Source: Apostichopus japonicus
Taxonomy: Eukaryota; Echinodermata; Holothuroidea; Aspidochirotida; Stichopodidae
Direction: 5' to 3'
DNA: 64,000 nt
Assembly (NCBI RefSeq): GCF_037975245.1
Contig: NC_092564.1
Location: forward strand, 24,115,984 to 24,179,983
A program made the position numbers and the translations under genes. Below are positions 1-14,100 of the stretch, piece after piece. The stretch's first letter is position 1. The number at the start of each line of letters is the position of its first letter. Below the pieces are notes generated by a model. That model was not told the DNA's origin and did no database searches. It was given only the letters and a program-made list of their open reading frames with translations.

Positions 1-800
1 AAAACCCAAACGACCCACTTGGCAAAATATTTAAAAAAAAAGCTATTGTACAATTCTGGTCATCGTTAAAACAAACTTCGCGTGCTAAGGGTTGCTTCTC
101 GTAAATAACATTTCCATTAATTCCAATATTTCCATTAATTCCAATATTAATAGAAATCCTTCCCAGATTATAGATTTAACTCTGTCCTATAACAGAGAGA
201 TTAACTTCTCTTCTTTATTACGTGAGCCAGTAATCACACCTCCAAGGTTACTCTTTTGTTAGGTTCGCAATCATCTCACTTTGGTGAACTTTAACTGGTT
301 GAGTTTGTAGGTCAGATCAACTCGTTATTGTTACACCCTAGCAATTCATATGATATTGAACTTTACTATGAGACCTTTTTGCCTACTCATTTTCTGTCAG
401 TGATTTGTTAATGTCGGAAGCGAGAGGAACTTGACGACAATCAAAATATTATAATATTTTCCACCCACTATGGGTGCGCCTGCCCGCTGTGATATCATTG
501 AAAGCCATTATTTTCAATTGACGCATGTGACCAGTACGTTATGGAATAACTGAATACGTTATCACATGTTGGGTTTATTATTTTATATTTCACACAGTTT
601 AAAACAACACCGGTAAACGCTGCAGATCAGACAACAATATTATCATGATATACTTCGTTTCTAGGATTGTGTTTTTAAGGTAGCAGCCCGTTTACAGCTA
701 TACTATATCTGACACAAATGCCATTAACCTCATACATAAATTTGCATTCGTGGCATCAATAATACATACATTGATCAACCGCCTACAATTATTAAGCAAT
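1..800. other. Intergenic sequence, no gene seen
   Basis: AT-rich non-coding sequence. I see no open frame with splice sites or family resemblance. A short direct repeat of tttccattaattccaatatt lies near 110-145. Confidence 0.5.
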
Positions 801-1429
801 CAAGGGCGGCGGAAGCACTTTTAATCTGGGGGGGCACCGACATCAAAGGGCACTTTGCAGAAATTCGATTGGAATGATACAGCCTTATATTTAGTACCCT
901 TTATAACTCTTATTGTATTATCTTATTTGCGTATACACATCACTCCATCAACGCTCCCCCCAACCCTCAAGGAAAATATGCATACTAGCACTGCAATATC
1001 CAATGCGCAAATTGGGAAACAAGGAACAACTTTTGTTTTGAGTAAAAACGAGGTGAAATCATGCTAGTTGCTAATGTAGGAATCTTCCGAATAAGAGTTA
1101 ATTTCTTGATAATATCTTAACAATTTTTTTTCCATTCGAAATAGCTTTGAGTTTGACCTGCAGAAATTCATTAAAAGTCAGGGGCGTAGCCAGGATTTGA
1201 AAGTTGTATACACGACTATCTGAGCGGAGCGCCACCATCGGTTGGCGCGGAGCGTACAAGAAAATTTTTGGTTTTACAAACCCCTCAGATGGCCGGAAAC
1301 GGCCCTTCCCGATTGTTCATTCTGGTTCCCTGGCCTCAATTTTTATGTAGAAAAAGGGCACATTTTTAACCTGAGGAAAAGTGGGGGGGCACGTGCCCCC
1401 TGTGCCCCCCCCCGGTTCCGCCGCCCTTG
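801..1429. mobile_element. Non-autonomous hAT-like element with chimeric interior
   Basis: The left end is CAAGGGCGGCGGAAGC and the right end is the reverse complement CAAGGGCGGCGGAACC, giving 14 matching terminal bases. The element is flanked on both sides by the perfect 8-bp direct repeat taagcaat (793-800 and 1430-1437). An 8-bp target duplication with short CA-starting inverted repeats is typical of the hAT superfamily. At 629 bp with no transposase-like frame it is a deletion derivative or MITE. At 1179 it contains a second, different hAT-type terminus (CAGGGGCGTAGCCAGG), and the sequence after that resembles the interior of the element at 25822-26113. It therefore looks like a fusion of two related elements that moved as one unit. 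Confidence 0.88.
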
Positions 1430-1561
1430 TAAGCAATAAACATAATTTAAAATATGTCCTCTTTCCGAGAGTTCGTTTGAGTACAACCAGTCTTTTTGAG
1501 GTCGCTGTAGTATATTAATCAATATGATGTAACAACGTAATGACGAAAAATCTCGTGGTTA

Positions 1562-1598
1562 AACCAGGGAGTTGTTATGGAATAACAACTCCCTGGTT
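1562..1598. repeat. Near-perfect foldback hairpin, copy 1
   Basis: A perfect 17-bp inverted repeat: the left arm aaccagggagttgttat (1562-1578) pairs with 1582-1598 across a 3-base loop. The pairing resumes for several bases beyond one mismatch. A related hairpin lies at 35761-35809. It could be a tiny foldback transposon or a structured RNA; the sequence alone does not decide. Confidence 0.75.
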
Positions 1599-1944
1599 AA
1601 ACTCACTTGCATTCAGAACGTTGATCTTGAAAATAGCTGGTTCATTGTCCAGCATCTTTTAAATTAACAGAATATGATTTTAGCGGTAAATAGATGTATA
1701 TAATTGAACTTGTTCGATGTGTTGTGGTTTGAAGACGTCACATTTGTTATAGCTGGGGAAGTTTGAGTAAGAACACATGATGTCGTAAATTCCATATCTA
1801 AAAATATTTGTTTGTTTTATTCTTATTTTCTTCGCATTTATGTTTTGACCTTCATGCATTGGTGACTAGATGTCTGATTGTCATGGAAATTAACAACAAT
1901 TTATTATCAACATGTCAACATTTCATTATCAGTCATTCAACATC

Positions 1945-2436
1945 CAGGGGCGTAGCAAGCGGGGGGTGTGGGGGGTGTCACACCCCCCCCAATAATTTGG
2001 TCGCTGTCGGCAAATTTTGGGTCTGTCGGCAAAAGGAGAAAAGGTGAAGAGAGCGGAAGGGGAAGAAAGAAGGAAAGCTGAATAGAGAAAAGGAGAACGG
2101 GAGCTTCTTCCGTGCCAAATTTGACTTAAAATATGCACCAGATTGCATCTAAGGACGTTTCAAAACTAAAAATTTTCCAAAGGGGAGGGGTAGACCCCTC
2201 CCCTTAGACCCCTCCCCCATTTCAGTCACCACTTCCAGATCCGTCGGCAAATCAAATTTGACTTAAAATATACACCAGATTGCATCTAAGGACGTTTCAA
2301 AACTAAAAATTTTCAAAAGGGGAGGGGACACCCCCTACCCTTAGACCCCTCCCCCATTTCAGTCACCACTTCCAGATCCGTCGGCAAATCAAATTCTCCA
2401 CACCCCCCCAACAAAAAAACCTTCGCTACGCCCCTG
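1945..2436. mobile_element. Non-autonomous hAT-like element with internal duplication
   Basis: It begins CAGGGGCGTAGC and ends with the exact reverse complement. The perfect 8-bp flanking repeat tcaacatc occupies 1937-1944 and 2437-2444. The 492-bp interior holds two copies of a 137-bp unit (starting near 2121 and 2258), each with G/C-rich blocks and the phrase ttccagatccgtcggcaaat. There is no transposase frame; short open frames across it are incidental. Confidence 0.9.
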
Positions 2437-2546
2437 TCAACATCAGTCACTTTCGGTCACTCTCTGAAACGAATATTGTTACATTATATAACAATATATT
2501 TCTTTTACAAACATTTTAGATTACGGATTTAAAACTACATTCCCTA

Positions 2547-2553
2547 CATTCGA

Positions 2554-2585
<32 letters not shown>

Positions 2586-2589
2586 CATT

Positions 2590-2620
<31 letters not shown>

Positions 2621-2668
2621 TTCGATATATATATATACATTCGATATATATATATATATATATAATGC
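2547..2668. repeat. Compound AT microsatellite
   Basis: Several AT runs are separated by the interrupter cattcgat, giving a higher-order repeat of the form cattcgatatat(at)n. The tyrosine/isoleucine open frame on the minus strand here is a by-product of the repeat. Confidence 0.85.
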
Positions 2669-4930
2669 CGTGACAGGGTTTTGCCATTTTGGTCTATGTG
2701 TGATGTCATAGTGCTACTTGGAGGCAAAATAATTTACTTTACCGTTGTTTTTCCCCATTTAGTGTCGTGTTTAGAAATATTAAATATGCTAAATTCATCA
2801 CTTGTAAGCCTGATATGTTAACTTTAACAACCATTTAATTGAAGAAAGTAAAGTTGTTTTATTTGAGCCGATTTTGTCCTGGTCCGGCTATGATCGTCTA
2901 CGAAGGCAACATTCTATATACACTTCGAATTGGGTACCCCCACCCCCCCCCCACACACACACACACATCATCCATCGTTTGACAGCGCTAGTAGTTGTAA
3001 CCATTTGTTTGGTAACAACATTTGGGCATGACAGTGGTATTTGATCTTTCCTCTTATCAAGGAGGTGTTAACACGCCATGCTGGTTTACTCACTGTACTT
3101 TACTTCCAAATTGGGGGCGCAGTTTCAAACGTGATGTCAGCGCCGTATCGGCTCTGCGTGATGTACTGCTCCAAACAACGATGTTGGTATTGTCATAAAT
3201 ACGAAACCATTCTCAAGTAATACCGAAAAGACGCCCTCTATTTTAATCTTCGCCAAATTTGATTGTACATGTCATAACGTCTGTTATGAACACCACGAAA
3301 TGGATTGTTGGATTCTGTTGATTTGTGTGGTTTTAACAGTTTGGTTAGGTCAAGTTTATTTACCCGTAAGTTCAGTTCAGGAAACTTGTGTCCAACAAAT
3401 TTATTGTAAATCTTTGTTTCATTGCAAATTGTGCCTGATTTCAATTTCATTCCTTTTGGTGATTGTGGTGAGCTTATATGTAAGTTTATCTTTTCCTTTC
3501 GAGGTAAAGTACAGTGCCGTCAGAATAACAAAAGCCCATTGCAGCATTATATCAATGTGACATTTTATAATGAAATTAATCTATTGATACTAAACCTAAA
3601 ACAAAGAAATCGTGGGGGGGGGGGGGGGGTGGAATGGTAACAAAGTTGAAAATATTCAGTCTGGGTTGAAATCAGCTGTATTTACATTTGCAATAGAAAT
3701 AGAAATATATATTACAGTTTTACATGCAAAGAATATCTAAATAGTTTCTATAATAACACATGCACCTTGGATAAATATGGAAGATGTTATAAAAACATTA
3801 GTTTGGTATCGAAAATATGTAATACATCATGGAAATATTCTTCAGATCATGAAGGCACAGAACTTTCATAGTTTACAATTCTAAGTTATTTTTGGTGGTT
3901 GCAGTTTGACTGCATGGAGGCACAATATCTCTAAACATTGAAGTTTATCTTTTAAAGTGTCAGCTAGATCAAACAGTTTTAAATTGGATTTCCTAGTTAT
4001 GTCAATACCTATGGTTGTATGGGTAAGAATAAGATCAGTATAACCCAGTTTAATTAACTTCATACTTCAACCTACATGGTTCCCTTGTGGAATATGGGGG
4101 TAATTGAGAAAACTAAAAAAAAAAAAATTCTGCATCTTGAAATTTCTTGAAGTTAAGTCAATAAAAATTGAAAAAAACCTTTCACGACTCTTCTGATGTC
4201 CCCCTCACCGGTGTTTAGCGTACATTTTGCAAAAGTAACAAGCAGGAATAATTTATCCAGTATTGAATCGCAAAATGCTATACACAATGGTTAAGTTGCT
4301 ATACAAAGATGTATTGCAGTTTTCTACATAGGAACTATAGTATTCAACAGTATTCAAGGCAACATGTCATGTCTTAGAAAGTATTAAGGTAGTAGTAACA
4401 TGGACACTATTATGGAGATATATGTACACTAATATTTGCTACACACTCTTGTCATTAAAATGTAGTGATAAAAAACACACTCTGGAATTATTATACAAAG
4501 AAGGTATGATTTATCGAAAAAGGAGTATTAACTGAAAGTAAATATTATTTCACAACGCTGCAGGTCCACAGACTCAATATATATACAAAATACAGAACTG
4601 AGCATACAGAAATGAACATTCCCAAAAGTTGGTTAGAAATAACAATGAAACTATTTAATATGCAATCTGTTTTTAATGTTATATACAGAAGTGTTAATTT
4701 GTTTTATCATTGTAATATTCTACTATCAGCATTATATACACTTACACCAAACACTACATTTAGACAATAACGTTCAATATTTCAAATTCTGCCACCATCT
4801 TGTTTCTGTGATAGCATCAATTAGGTATTAAACAGGCTGATGTTTCAGTCATATGACAGAGCATAGATACTAACGTATTTATGAAAGACTCAATGCAATC
4901 TTTGCACTGATACCTTCAGTTTATGCCTGA
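2669..4930. other. Intergenic sequence downstream of the minus-strand gene
   Basis: No convincing gene. It holds a CA microsatellite with a C run near 2940-2968 and a run of 16 G at 3614-3629. Short frames on both strands near 3240-3640 have no splice context or family resemblance. Confidence 0.45.
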
Positions 4931-4937
4931 GAATAGC

Positions 4938-4943
4938 TTTATT
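4938..4943 (-). terminator. Candidate poly(A) signal of the acylated coiled-coil gene
   Basis: The plus strand reads TTTATT, which is AATAAA on the minus strand. It lies about 250 bases past the stop codon of the minus-strand gene ending at 5190, a plausible 3' UTR length. Other AT-rich signals exist further on, so this is the nearest canonical one, not a proven one. Confidence 0.5.
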
Positions 4944-5189
4944 TTTGGTATACACGGAAGGTGATCTTTGACAAACTGATGCCTTCGGTGAATGCTGGAG
5001 CATACTTCCATATTCATTCCCCAATGGGAACTAGATGTATCCATTACAATACCAAAGCCTGCAACCTGGGAAGTTTCCAAGAGTCCTCCCTCGACCACTG
5101 GAATAAGGGATACTTTGTATTACATAATGCACTTCCTTGACGTTAGCTATCTTGGGTATAGGTTAAAACTTCAATGCCAAACTGGTTCC

Positions 5190-8100
5190 TCACTTGCTGC
5201 CAAGTGCTTCCATCTCCGCCTCTTGCTGTGCCATGCGGTTCCTCCTGCTTCTACGCTGAGCCAGCTTAGCCTGTAGATCCTCGTTAGCTCTAGCTTTGGA
5301 TAGTTCTTGCTGCTCTGTTATCTGCTTCATTTGTTCTTCATGTTGCTTCTTCAAGTCTTCAATGTTTCCTGAATTTGAATAAACAATACCAATTAGGACT
5401 TTAAATCGACTTACAAACATACACACATGAATGTTCTCATGATGAAACAGGATCACATTACCTGTGACACGTGTTGGAGTTATCAAATAATACCACTACA
5501 ATGCACAATGGAGACAATCCCACCCCACCCCAACCTTAACCCCCCTCCCCCCAATGGTCACATGTCTTACTAAAGAATATCAAAATTTGTAATTCAGTCA
5601 ATTATATTAGCTGAATCTGTTCAAAAAGCTACTTTCAAAGTTCATGAAATTCAAATTTAACAACTTTCATTGACTGTTCTGCATAACTCATGAACATGTG
5701 CTGTTTTAGATGGAATCGTGGATCCACGTATTAATTGAGTATTGATACATCAAAGTCTACAATCACTACCCTGCCACTTAGAGAATTTGAGCCCAAATAC
5801 AATGCTAGTTTGTTACATTACAAGACTGATGCTAACCCACAAAAGTTACTTGGTCTGATAGATTTAATGTTTCGTTTGACACATTAATTGAGCCTACAAA
5901 CACTCTCCACAGCAGATTTACGTCTTCACAGCCTCATTTTAAGATTTCTGGCAAACTACGAATGAAGTTTGAGCTCTTAAAAGTTATATTTCTATTGGTA
6001 GTATAAATGATATGAAATATGAGATAATAGATGCAGCATCTCACCAAAGATGTCGTTCATGGATGGGGTGGCTGCAAGTTCCTCTGTTGGTAACGGGGTG
6101 GGTCCAGTACCAGCCTCATCACTGCCAAGTCCCTCCTGTTGCAACAAAGTAAGGTAACAGTTTAAGGTCATTCTTTATAAAAAAGAAGATGCCGGTTATG
6201 CTTCCAAACTAAAGCATGCATAGAATTGCTGACAAGGTTTTTTCAACTTCTATCCTTCAGGCTCTAACCCCATTTTTTTCCTTTTCTTCAAGACATTGTA
6301 AAGGTTGCAGAAAAGAAGGAGTAAAATTTCCAATACGTCTATGTAAATTAAAATTAGATTGACATATTGCAATGTCTCGTCCTACCTTCCTTTGATATTT
6401 CACTTATTTTTTCTTAAGTTTCTGACAGTGAATTGCAGAATGACTAATCAAACCCTACATCTATGAACATGATAAATAGAGAGACATTGTGCAAAGCCTT
6501 GCCTAACCTTCCTTTGATATTTTCCCCTAATTTTTGCTTCTTAGGTTTCTGACAGTGAACTGCAGAATGACTGAATCAAACACTTCATCTATGTAAATGA
6601 TAATTAGAGTGACATATATTGCAATGTTTCGCCTAACCTTCCTTTGATATTTTCCCCTTATTTTTGCTTCTTAAGTTTCTGACAGTGAATTGCAGAATGA
6701 CTGAATCAAACCCTACTTCAATGTAAATTACAATTAGAGTGACATATTGCAATGTCTTGTCCAGCCTTCCTTTGATATTTTCACTTCTTTTGTCTTAAGT
6801 TTCTGACAGTGAATTGCAGAATCACTGAATCAAAGCCTGATTAACTCAGCTTGGGCTACACAGCAGGTATTAAACACCCTACTAGGCTGACTATGTACTT
6901 ACAGTGTTATCACCAGCTTGTGATACGTTATCAGCCTCTACCAGATCAACCAACTCTGAATCCTCTGTTTCACCATCCTCTTCCGTAACTATCAAACGAT
7001 GAGAATGTAATCATTTATTGACGGTTTTGTTAACACAAAAACTACAAGCCATGGTGTTTTATGAATTGTAAAACATCAGGATTATCTATCAACACATTAT
7101 GACTATTTAAATTAATTCCCATCATGCATTTGTCTGCCTGAACATCATCTCCAAATGATTAGGGTTTGTTGTCTTAGAATTAGCACTGAAACTCTCGTCA
7201 AGCTGTCTTTCATGTGTATCACATGTGTATCACACTCACGTTCAAAGGCGCCTATCTAAACTCTACCGTGTTGTAAGATGCTTAAACTTAATTCTTCCCT
7301 TCATGCCTGGTTCAGAGTACATCGTGCCCTAACACTTCTCTATCTTTTTCTTGTCTCAGAGTAGGTTATGCTGTTTTTTTTATATTTATATCCCAGGTTC
7401 GCATCTCCCCCTGCCCCCCCCCCCCGACTCCCCTCTTGTCAGACATGGATGTGCCTAGGTCTGCCCTAATTGTTATTCTCATCATATGATTAGATCATTT
7501 CAAAGACAATGCTTTCATAACTGCTTTATATATTTATAAGCTCATTGGCACAGATTGTACAACTCTGTTAAGTGGAAATACTTCACAGTGTCCCTATAAA
7601 ACAATGCACAATTTATATATGTAGTGAATCTGATGAAGTGCTTAATATGACTAAATTATGTCAAAATATTACCTTCTGTGATTTCTAATTTGTTAGCCAC
7701 CTCATCGCCTGCTTTTTCTCTGATTTTCTCTCTTATTAGCTTCATTCTCTCGAGTTTCAGTTCCCGTTGTTTGGCCGCACATTCTTTGCTCGCTTTGTCT
7801 AAATCAGTTAAGATGGTTTTGTTGATGATCTAAAGAAAATGACATGAGGAAATGGTGTAATTATATCGGAAAGTTTTACAAACATATCATGAAATTTCCA
7901 CTGCTTTTCACTTGACGACATCTCAAATCTGTCACGATTTTCAGACGGATAGGTTGCTGATATTTACAGAGCCTTTTTGTCCCATGAAACTATGACCATG
8001 TGGGTATCAGGAGCTTTAATAATGTCAGATTCACATCCTGATTATATATCTCTCTTAGAATGTTGACTATAGAATGCTTACTGATCAAACCACTGCATTC

Positions 8101-11100
8101 TTGCTGCAGATATCTTTGTAACAGTTACATGGTATAACCATGTAGCTCTAGGAGCTTTAATATTGTTCCAGTTATTAACTCTGTTTTAAGCATAACTTTG
8201 ACAGGTTTTAAATGTAAGAGTCACATCATGTGACATAGATGGTTACTCCATAATGCTTACCCGATCAAACCATTGCATTAACACTGCAGATCTCTTGTAC
8301 ATGGTCATGTAGCAGTCCAGGGCAGTCTTGTGTCGCTCCGCTGTATTCATGTCTGTGAATATGTATTGTAACGCTGTGTTGACTGTCTTGATTTCATCTA
8401 GAGTACAGTAAGGGAATTTTATGGTGTTAAGATACCTCTGTGCGCCATCAACATTCTGCAGACCAGCCACAAGATTGTTTCTGGCCTCGGCAGCAAACTG
8501 GTACCTCAGTGTTGCATTACTGACGAAGAGAGAAAATAAGAGAGTATAATGTCATGTTAGGAGTTTCAACATAAAATAAAACTGTTAGAAAGCTTTCTTA
8601 AAACTTTTTAAGATAATTTTGGATGTCACATTTTGGTTCCTGTTGTGATCGGCCACAGACACTTCACAAAAGTATACATTCAACAAAAATATGTATGTGT
8701 CCACACCAAATGTAGGAGAGTTTAGCAATCAGTCAAAGTAACTTTCAGCATAAAAACAAACTTATAATGCTAATATTATTATTAAGAATCATTGTTTTAT
8801 AACTAGTTGCCAGTTTTGAGAAATATACCAAGGTGAAATGGAATAAGAATAAATGAACAAAAACACAGATTCTAATGATTGATGGATAATTTTTACAGGG
8901 GCTGGGTGAGTGAAGTAATGTACTCTAATAATAAAAATAATAATAAGACTTATAATGCACACACACCACTCAAAGAATGTTCATGGCGCAATTGACAATG
9001 AGAAATGATACAAATAATACAGAATAATACAAAACAATGACAGAAGAAAAACTTAGTGGTACAAGATTATATAAAAGCTCTTGTCATTAAGTGGGATTTT
9101 ATGCTCTTCTTAAAGTTAGAGAAAGTAGATGTTTTTCTGATTTTTAAGGGAAGTTGGTTCCATAAGTGAGGGGCAGAAACAATAAATGACCTATCCCCCC
9201 AAGAATGTTTGGACTTTGGACTGGTTTTGGACTCTGTGAAATAACACTGCCTCTCTAAGCATAGAAGTCATATTAAACGATATATATTAGGTACTTGTTA
9301 AGCAGACCTCTGCACAGTCTACTCATCGTCACAAAGTGACAGGTTAACTCACGTTGGAGGAACTTGCAAGAGATCGTTCCACCTTCTGACAGCGAATCCA
9401 AACTGGCTGCACGCATGCTGAATTAGAATCTTGCTGTTCTTCCACTTGTACTTAGCGACCGCTACCCTCTGTTTGCGCTCCATCATCATATCCAATTCAG
9501 TCTCCAGTTTATACTCTAGCTCGCTGCCATATTTGCCATCAAAGATAGAACCTGTAAAAGAGCAAAACAGTAAAGGCCATAAAATCATGCAGCAGCACAC
9601 CACCCTGTTTGCTCTCAAAGGTGTTGACAAAGTAATTATCTACTGCAATAAAAGCATGTCAAAGGTAGTTATATTAATTGACTTACTGTTACATTAGTAC
9701 TGAGGAAGACCCACGCTGCGAGAATATAACCAAAAAAATCAATATCCTTTCACTGTCATACAAAAGCAAGAACAGGACGTGTACTGTACCAATGGGGCCA
9801 TCAAATGCAAAACACAGAGCTGCATATGACACACAAATAGACTGAACACAATGAGAATTCAAGGCAATCAGGAAAGCCTAAGAGAACATTTTTAGTTCTC
9901 ATGCAAAGTGACCCTGTTTTTACCACCAACACCGGTAAGAAACGATAAACCATTTGTGAGCTCAGGTGATGAGAATATAACAATGTTATATCAAAAGTCA
10001 CTATAATTAAAGACAGTTTCATACTGCATTAAATGATTTATAAGTGTAAATGAACACATCTTTCAATCTACTTATACTCAGCTCCCACCCACCTACCCCA
10101 CATGACATCATACATAATGAATGCTAAAGGTAATATTGTCCTCAACGGGCATGTGCGACTTTCAGCTTATACCTGCAACTTTTGATAGCAAATTTTTGAG
10201 TTGATTTTGGCCAAGCGTTCATACCTTGTTATACTACTATGCAATGACAAATTAAGCTCCTTAGCTTGACTTAGCGAGTATAAAACATAATTAAGAAAAA
10301 ATGCTCAAATTTATTTGGTGATATCCCTGACTACATCAAGTGAGTGAAACGTTCTTGAGAGGGTGACATAGTTTAATTAATTTGAATCTGATTTTGATCA
10401 ATACTCAGTCTTGCACACAGAGAGCAGACTTTCAGTAGCATCGCAGCCTGAGTATAGTTTATAAATGTAATGTCTTACTGAGAATGTTGTCTTGTTTATC
10501 ATAGAGGGCCTTCAACTCTTCTGACGATTGGTGAAGCTGAGTCACTTCGACTCGCATTGATGCTTCTTGCCTTGTAACTGCTTCTAATTGATTCTTGTGC
10601 ATCTCTTGCTTGTTAAGGGCGTCCATGTACTCCTGTTAGATGTTAACAAAGGTATAACATATCGTTAATTCTTTACAACCATGAATTCAGAGGTACTGCA
10701 GATCCTCCTTAGGGTAACAAAAAAATATTCTTCTTTAAAATATGTTCTTTATATATCATCAAGTCTTTTGAGCAATATTTGCTTAAATTATCAAATAATT
10801 TGAGGAAACTAGCCAGCTCTTCTTTTTGTTTAGTTTGTTACTTTTTTGAACAGATCATTCTTGAGTTTTATAACAATGTCATAGAGACAGAGGTTGAGCA
10901 AGGCATCCATTCATTATACTGACAACAATATCAAATAATCACAACACCAGTGCAACATATGATCTAGACTCTGAAATTACACAATACATAGCATATTGCA
11001 TTTCCACTCCCCTCCCCTGCACCCCCCCTCCTATCCTCCCACCTACACACCTTTCCTTCCTTGTCAATAGTAAATTTATGATACAGTTTGCTTTAATTCA

Positions 11101-14100
11101 AATTGATGCATGCAAAACCTACGCAAAATTGTCATAGCAACGTGGATTAATAAGACATCAAGTGGTTGTACGAAGTAAGTCTCGAATAATCCTTTCAATA
11201 ATACTAACTATAGGGCTACATCCTGAACCCAGTGCATACATCAACCTTGACTTTAGTGCATTTATGGAGAAGAAAACTTGCAACACTTGGTTTTATGTCA
11301 ACTTTGAAATGACTTATCACCATTCTGTGAAACCACAAGCGGTCTTTTATGGCCTATCACCGTAGTAATCATATTCTCAAGTTTCCTGATACCCAGATGA
11401 GAACTTATTCTTAGGGATGTTGGCAATCTAATATTTTCACATGTTTAAAGTCGCTACTTCTTAACTTTTGCAAGTGCGTGCTTGTACCGCCTGCCAGGGA
11501 CAAGTTCTTTTACTTGCATTTGAAACTATAAATTACATGATTATGTAGATGTTCCTGAACTACCTAATACAATTTTTGGTTCAAAATTTTACACGACCAT
11601 TCACTATTAACAACAGTATCAAGTAGTAGTAAAGATGCTTTTCTATGTTTTTCAAATATCACCATGGTTACCTGTTGTTCTTTGGTCATTTGTTGATCAA
11701 ACTGCATCTGCGACATCATATCTCTCACAGATCTATTGTTCTGTAAGTCAACGACGTCTTGGTACTCCTTCAGTCTGAAAGAAAATTCATACCACAGCAT
11801 TCTTTAAATTGTGTTCAAAATGCTAAAATCTTCATATATCTTTAAAAGAAAAAAAAATGGGGAGTTCCTCATATATGAAGTAATGATGCCACTGACAGAA
11901 AAATCAAGTCATAAATTAATTACACTGAAGTAATCAAAATAAAAACAAATGTATAAATATTTGCATTGGATCATGTTCATAGTTAATGTTCAATGTCTGT
12001 TAAATGTATTACTTAAGAACAGAAGAACAACATATCTTCTGGAAACATAGAGTTCAAACCTAAAACTATCTAATTATCATCTAAAACGAAGGGCAGCAAA
12101 TTTTTGGCAGGTCGCAGGATTTTCCCAGACAGCTGTAAAAATGATCTACTGTACAGTTTCAACACTAAAGTTTGACAATGTGACAATTGTCGAGAATTGC
12201 TACTTGACACCTACATGACACCTCATCATATTTGAAGTTCCAGGTTTCATTCTAAAAGAAATAAGATAGTGTAACTAATCTCTTTGCTATGGATGTATTA
12301 TAAGCAAAAACTTTAATATACTACTGTACAGTTTGTTTTGTTTCTGAAGACAAAACTAATATCTATACTAACGTCTGTGCCTCTAACTGCTTCTGTTGAT
12401 CTGAAAGTTGTTTGACCTGCGCTGTTAATGTCACCAGTTGTTCGTACTTCATCTTGTATTGTTTGAAGAGATTCCTCTTTTCTAACTGGGATATACCCTG
12501 CTCCAGTTGCAACAGTGTTGTAACCAGTGCTTCGTTGAATTCAACATCTGCAGCCTGCAATTACAGATAAAAAACGAAAATGTAACGTGTGGGTGAAACC
12601 AACTTAAAGAAACTCCAGAAACCACAGCAATAAAGGCAATTTACTCCTCATACATACAGGGTATTGCTAGGCGAGGGCTGAGGAAGTGAAAGACACAAAA
12701 GCAGTTACTTGCACATTGATAATTAGCTAATCAGTATCCTATGAACCTGATTTTTTTTATATACAGTTTGCCCAAGATATCAAATTTGAAAATGGGGGGG
12801 GGGGGAATGGGAATGGGGGAAGAATTTTATTACCCAATAACTTCCTGTACCCCCCCCCCCCCCCCACATACCCATGATCCTTACTGATCTGGACTCCATT
12901 GTGTAAACTAGCTGCACTGTATGCATAACACCATCTTTTGATGAAATAATGCATATAAGCATACAACACATAATAGATATGGATTTAATGCCTGTAAAGA
13001 TCTCGTTAGAACGTGATTTATCACCAGTGCTGTATTTTTCTTTCCTATGTTTCATTTTTTTATTTTTTTTTATTTTGTATTCCTAACCTTCTTCCCACTC
13101 ACATTTATAGTCATAATATCATAGTTCACAGAAAGTCCCTTAATAATAAGTGGAAAGATCAGAAACCAAGATTTTCTTTACTTTTGACTCTAAGATCCAA
13201 GCTCACTCTGCCAGACATTTATTTATGTTGTACAAACAATCTCAGCAAACATCAATTAAGTCTTGGGAACTTAAGTGATGGCTTGGTTATATATTCTGTC
13301 GCTCAAGCACTAAATGAAGCAGGCCTTAAAAGCTGACAGCAAATTAATGATTGCATGCAGAAATGATTTATGAGTTTCTTGGCAAGAGAGCATTAAACTA
13401 AGCAAGTATATCTTCTATCGCATATTCTCTAATAAAGGAAATTGTAACATTGTGCTCCCAGCATTCAGCATGAGAAAATATCTGCTAAAAGTTTTCCAAA
13501 AGCAATTTTTGGTCTAGGCTTCTAGTTCTAAATGTTTACAATTACTTACAAGACATTGAGGGAGGGGTCCACTTGAAGATGCATCAGTTACTTTCAAATA
13601 GATACATACTACTATTAAAGGTGCATGTTTGTAATAAAAGTATCCTATTTTAAGCAAATAACAAAGAAATAACAAAGAAAACAAGAGCACAATGGGCACT
13701 ATGGTTCCTTGCTTTTAATAGTGGAATTTTCAAGTGTTGTATGTCTTTACCGAATATCATAATATTTATGCCCACATGTATCAGCTATTAACCAACTTTA
13801 TTCCAAGTTTGGATACAATCTGAATTAATGGTGTAGAGTTATTGCAACAACTATAAAGACTATAAAGATAGATCAAATAACAAGCCATGACTTAATTTAC
13901 CTTTCCTTCTTGTTCTGGCTGCTTAGCTGGAGTTGTTTCAGCTTTGAGAACTGGTTGCGCAGTGGGGGGCTGTTGTTGGTGTACAGATGGTTGAGGGGGC
14001 TGTTGTTGCTGTACAGGCGGTTGAGGGGGTGCTTGTGGATGAGGGGGCTGGGCTGAATATGGTGGAGGTGGTTGTTGAGGATGGGTCTGTGGCTATTATG

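Noticed and set aside
2521-2727. Tyr/Ile-rich minus-strand frame
   Set aside because: Translation of an AT microsatellite.
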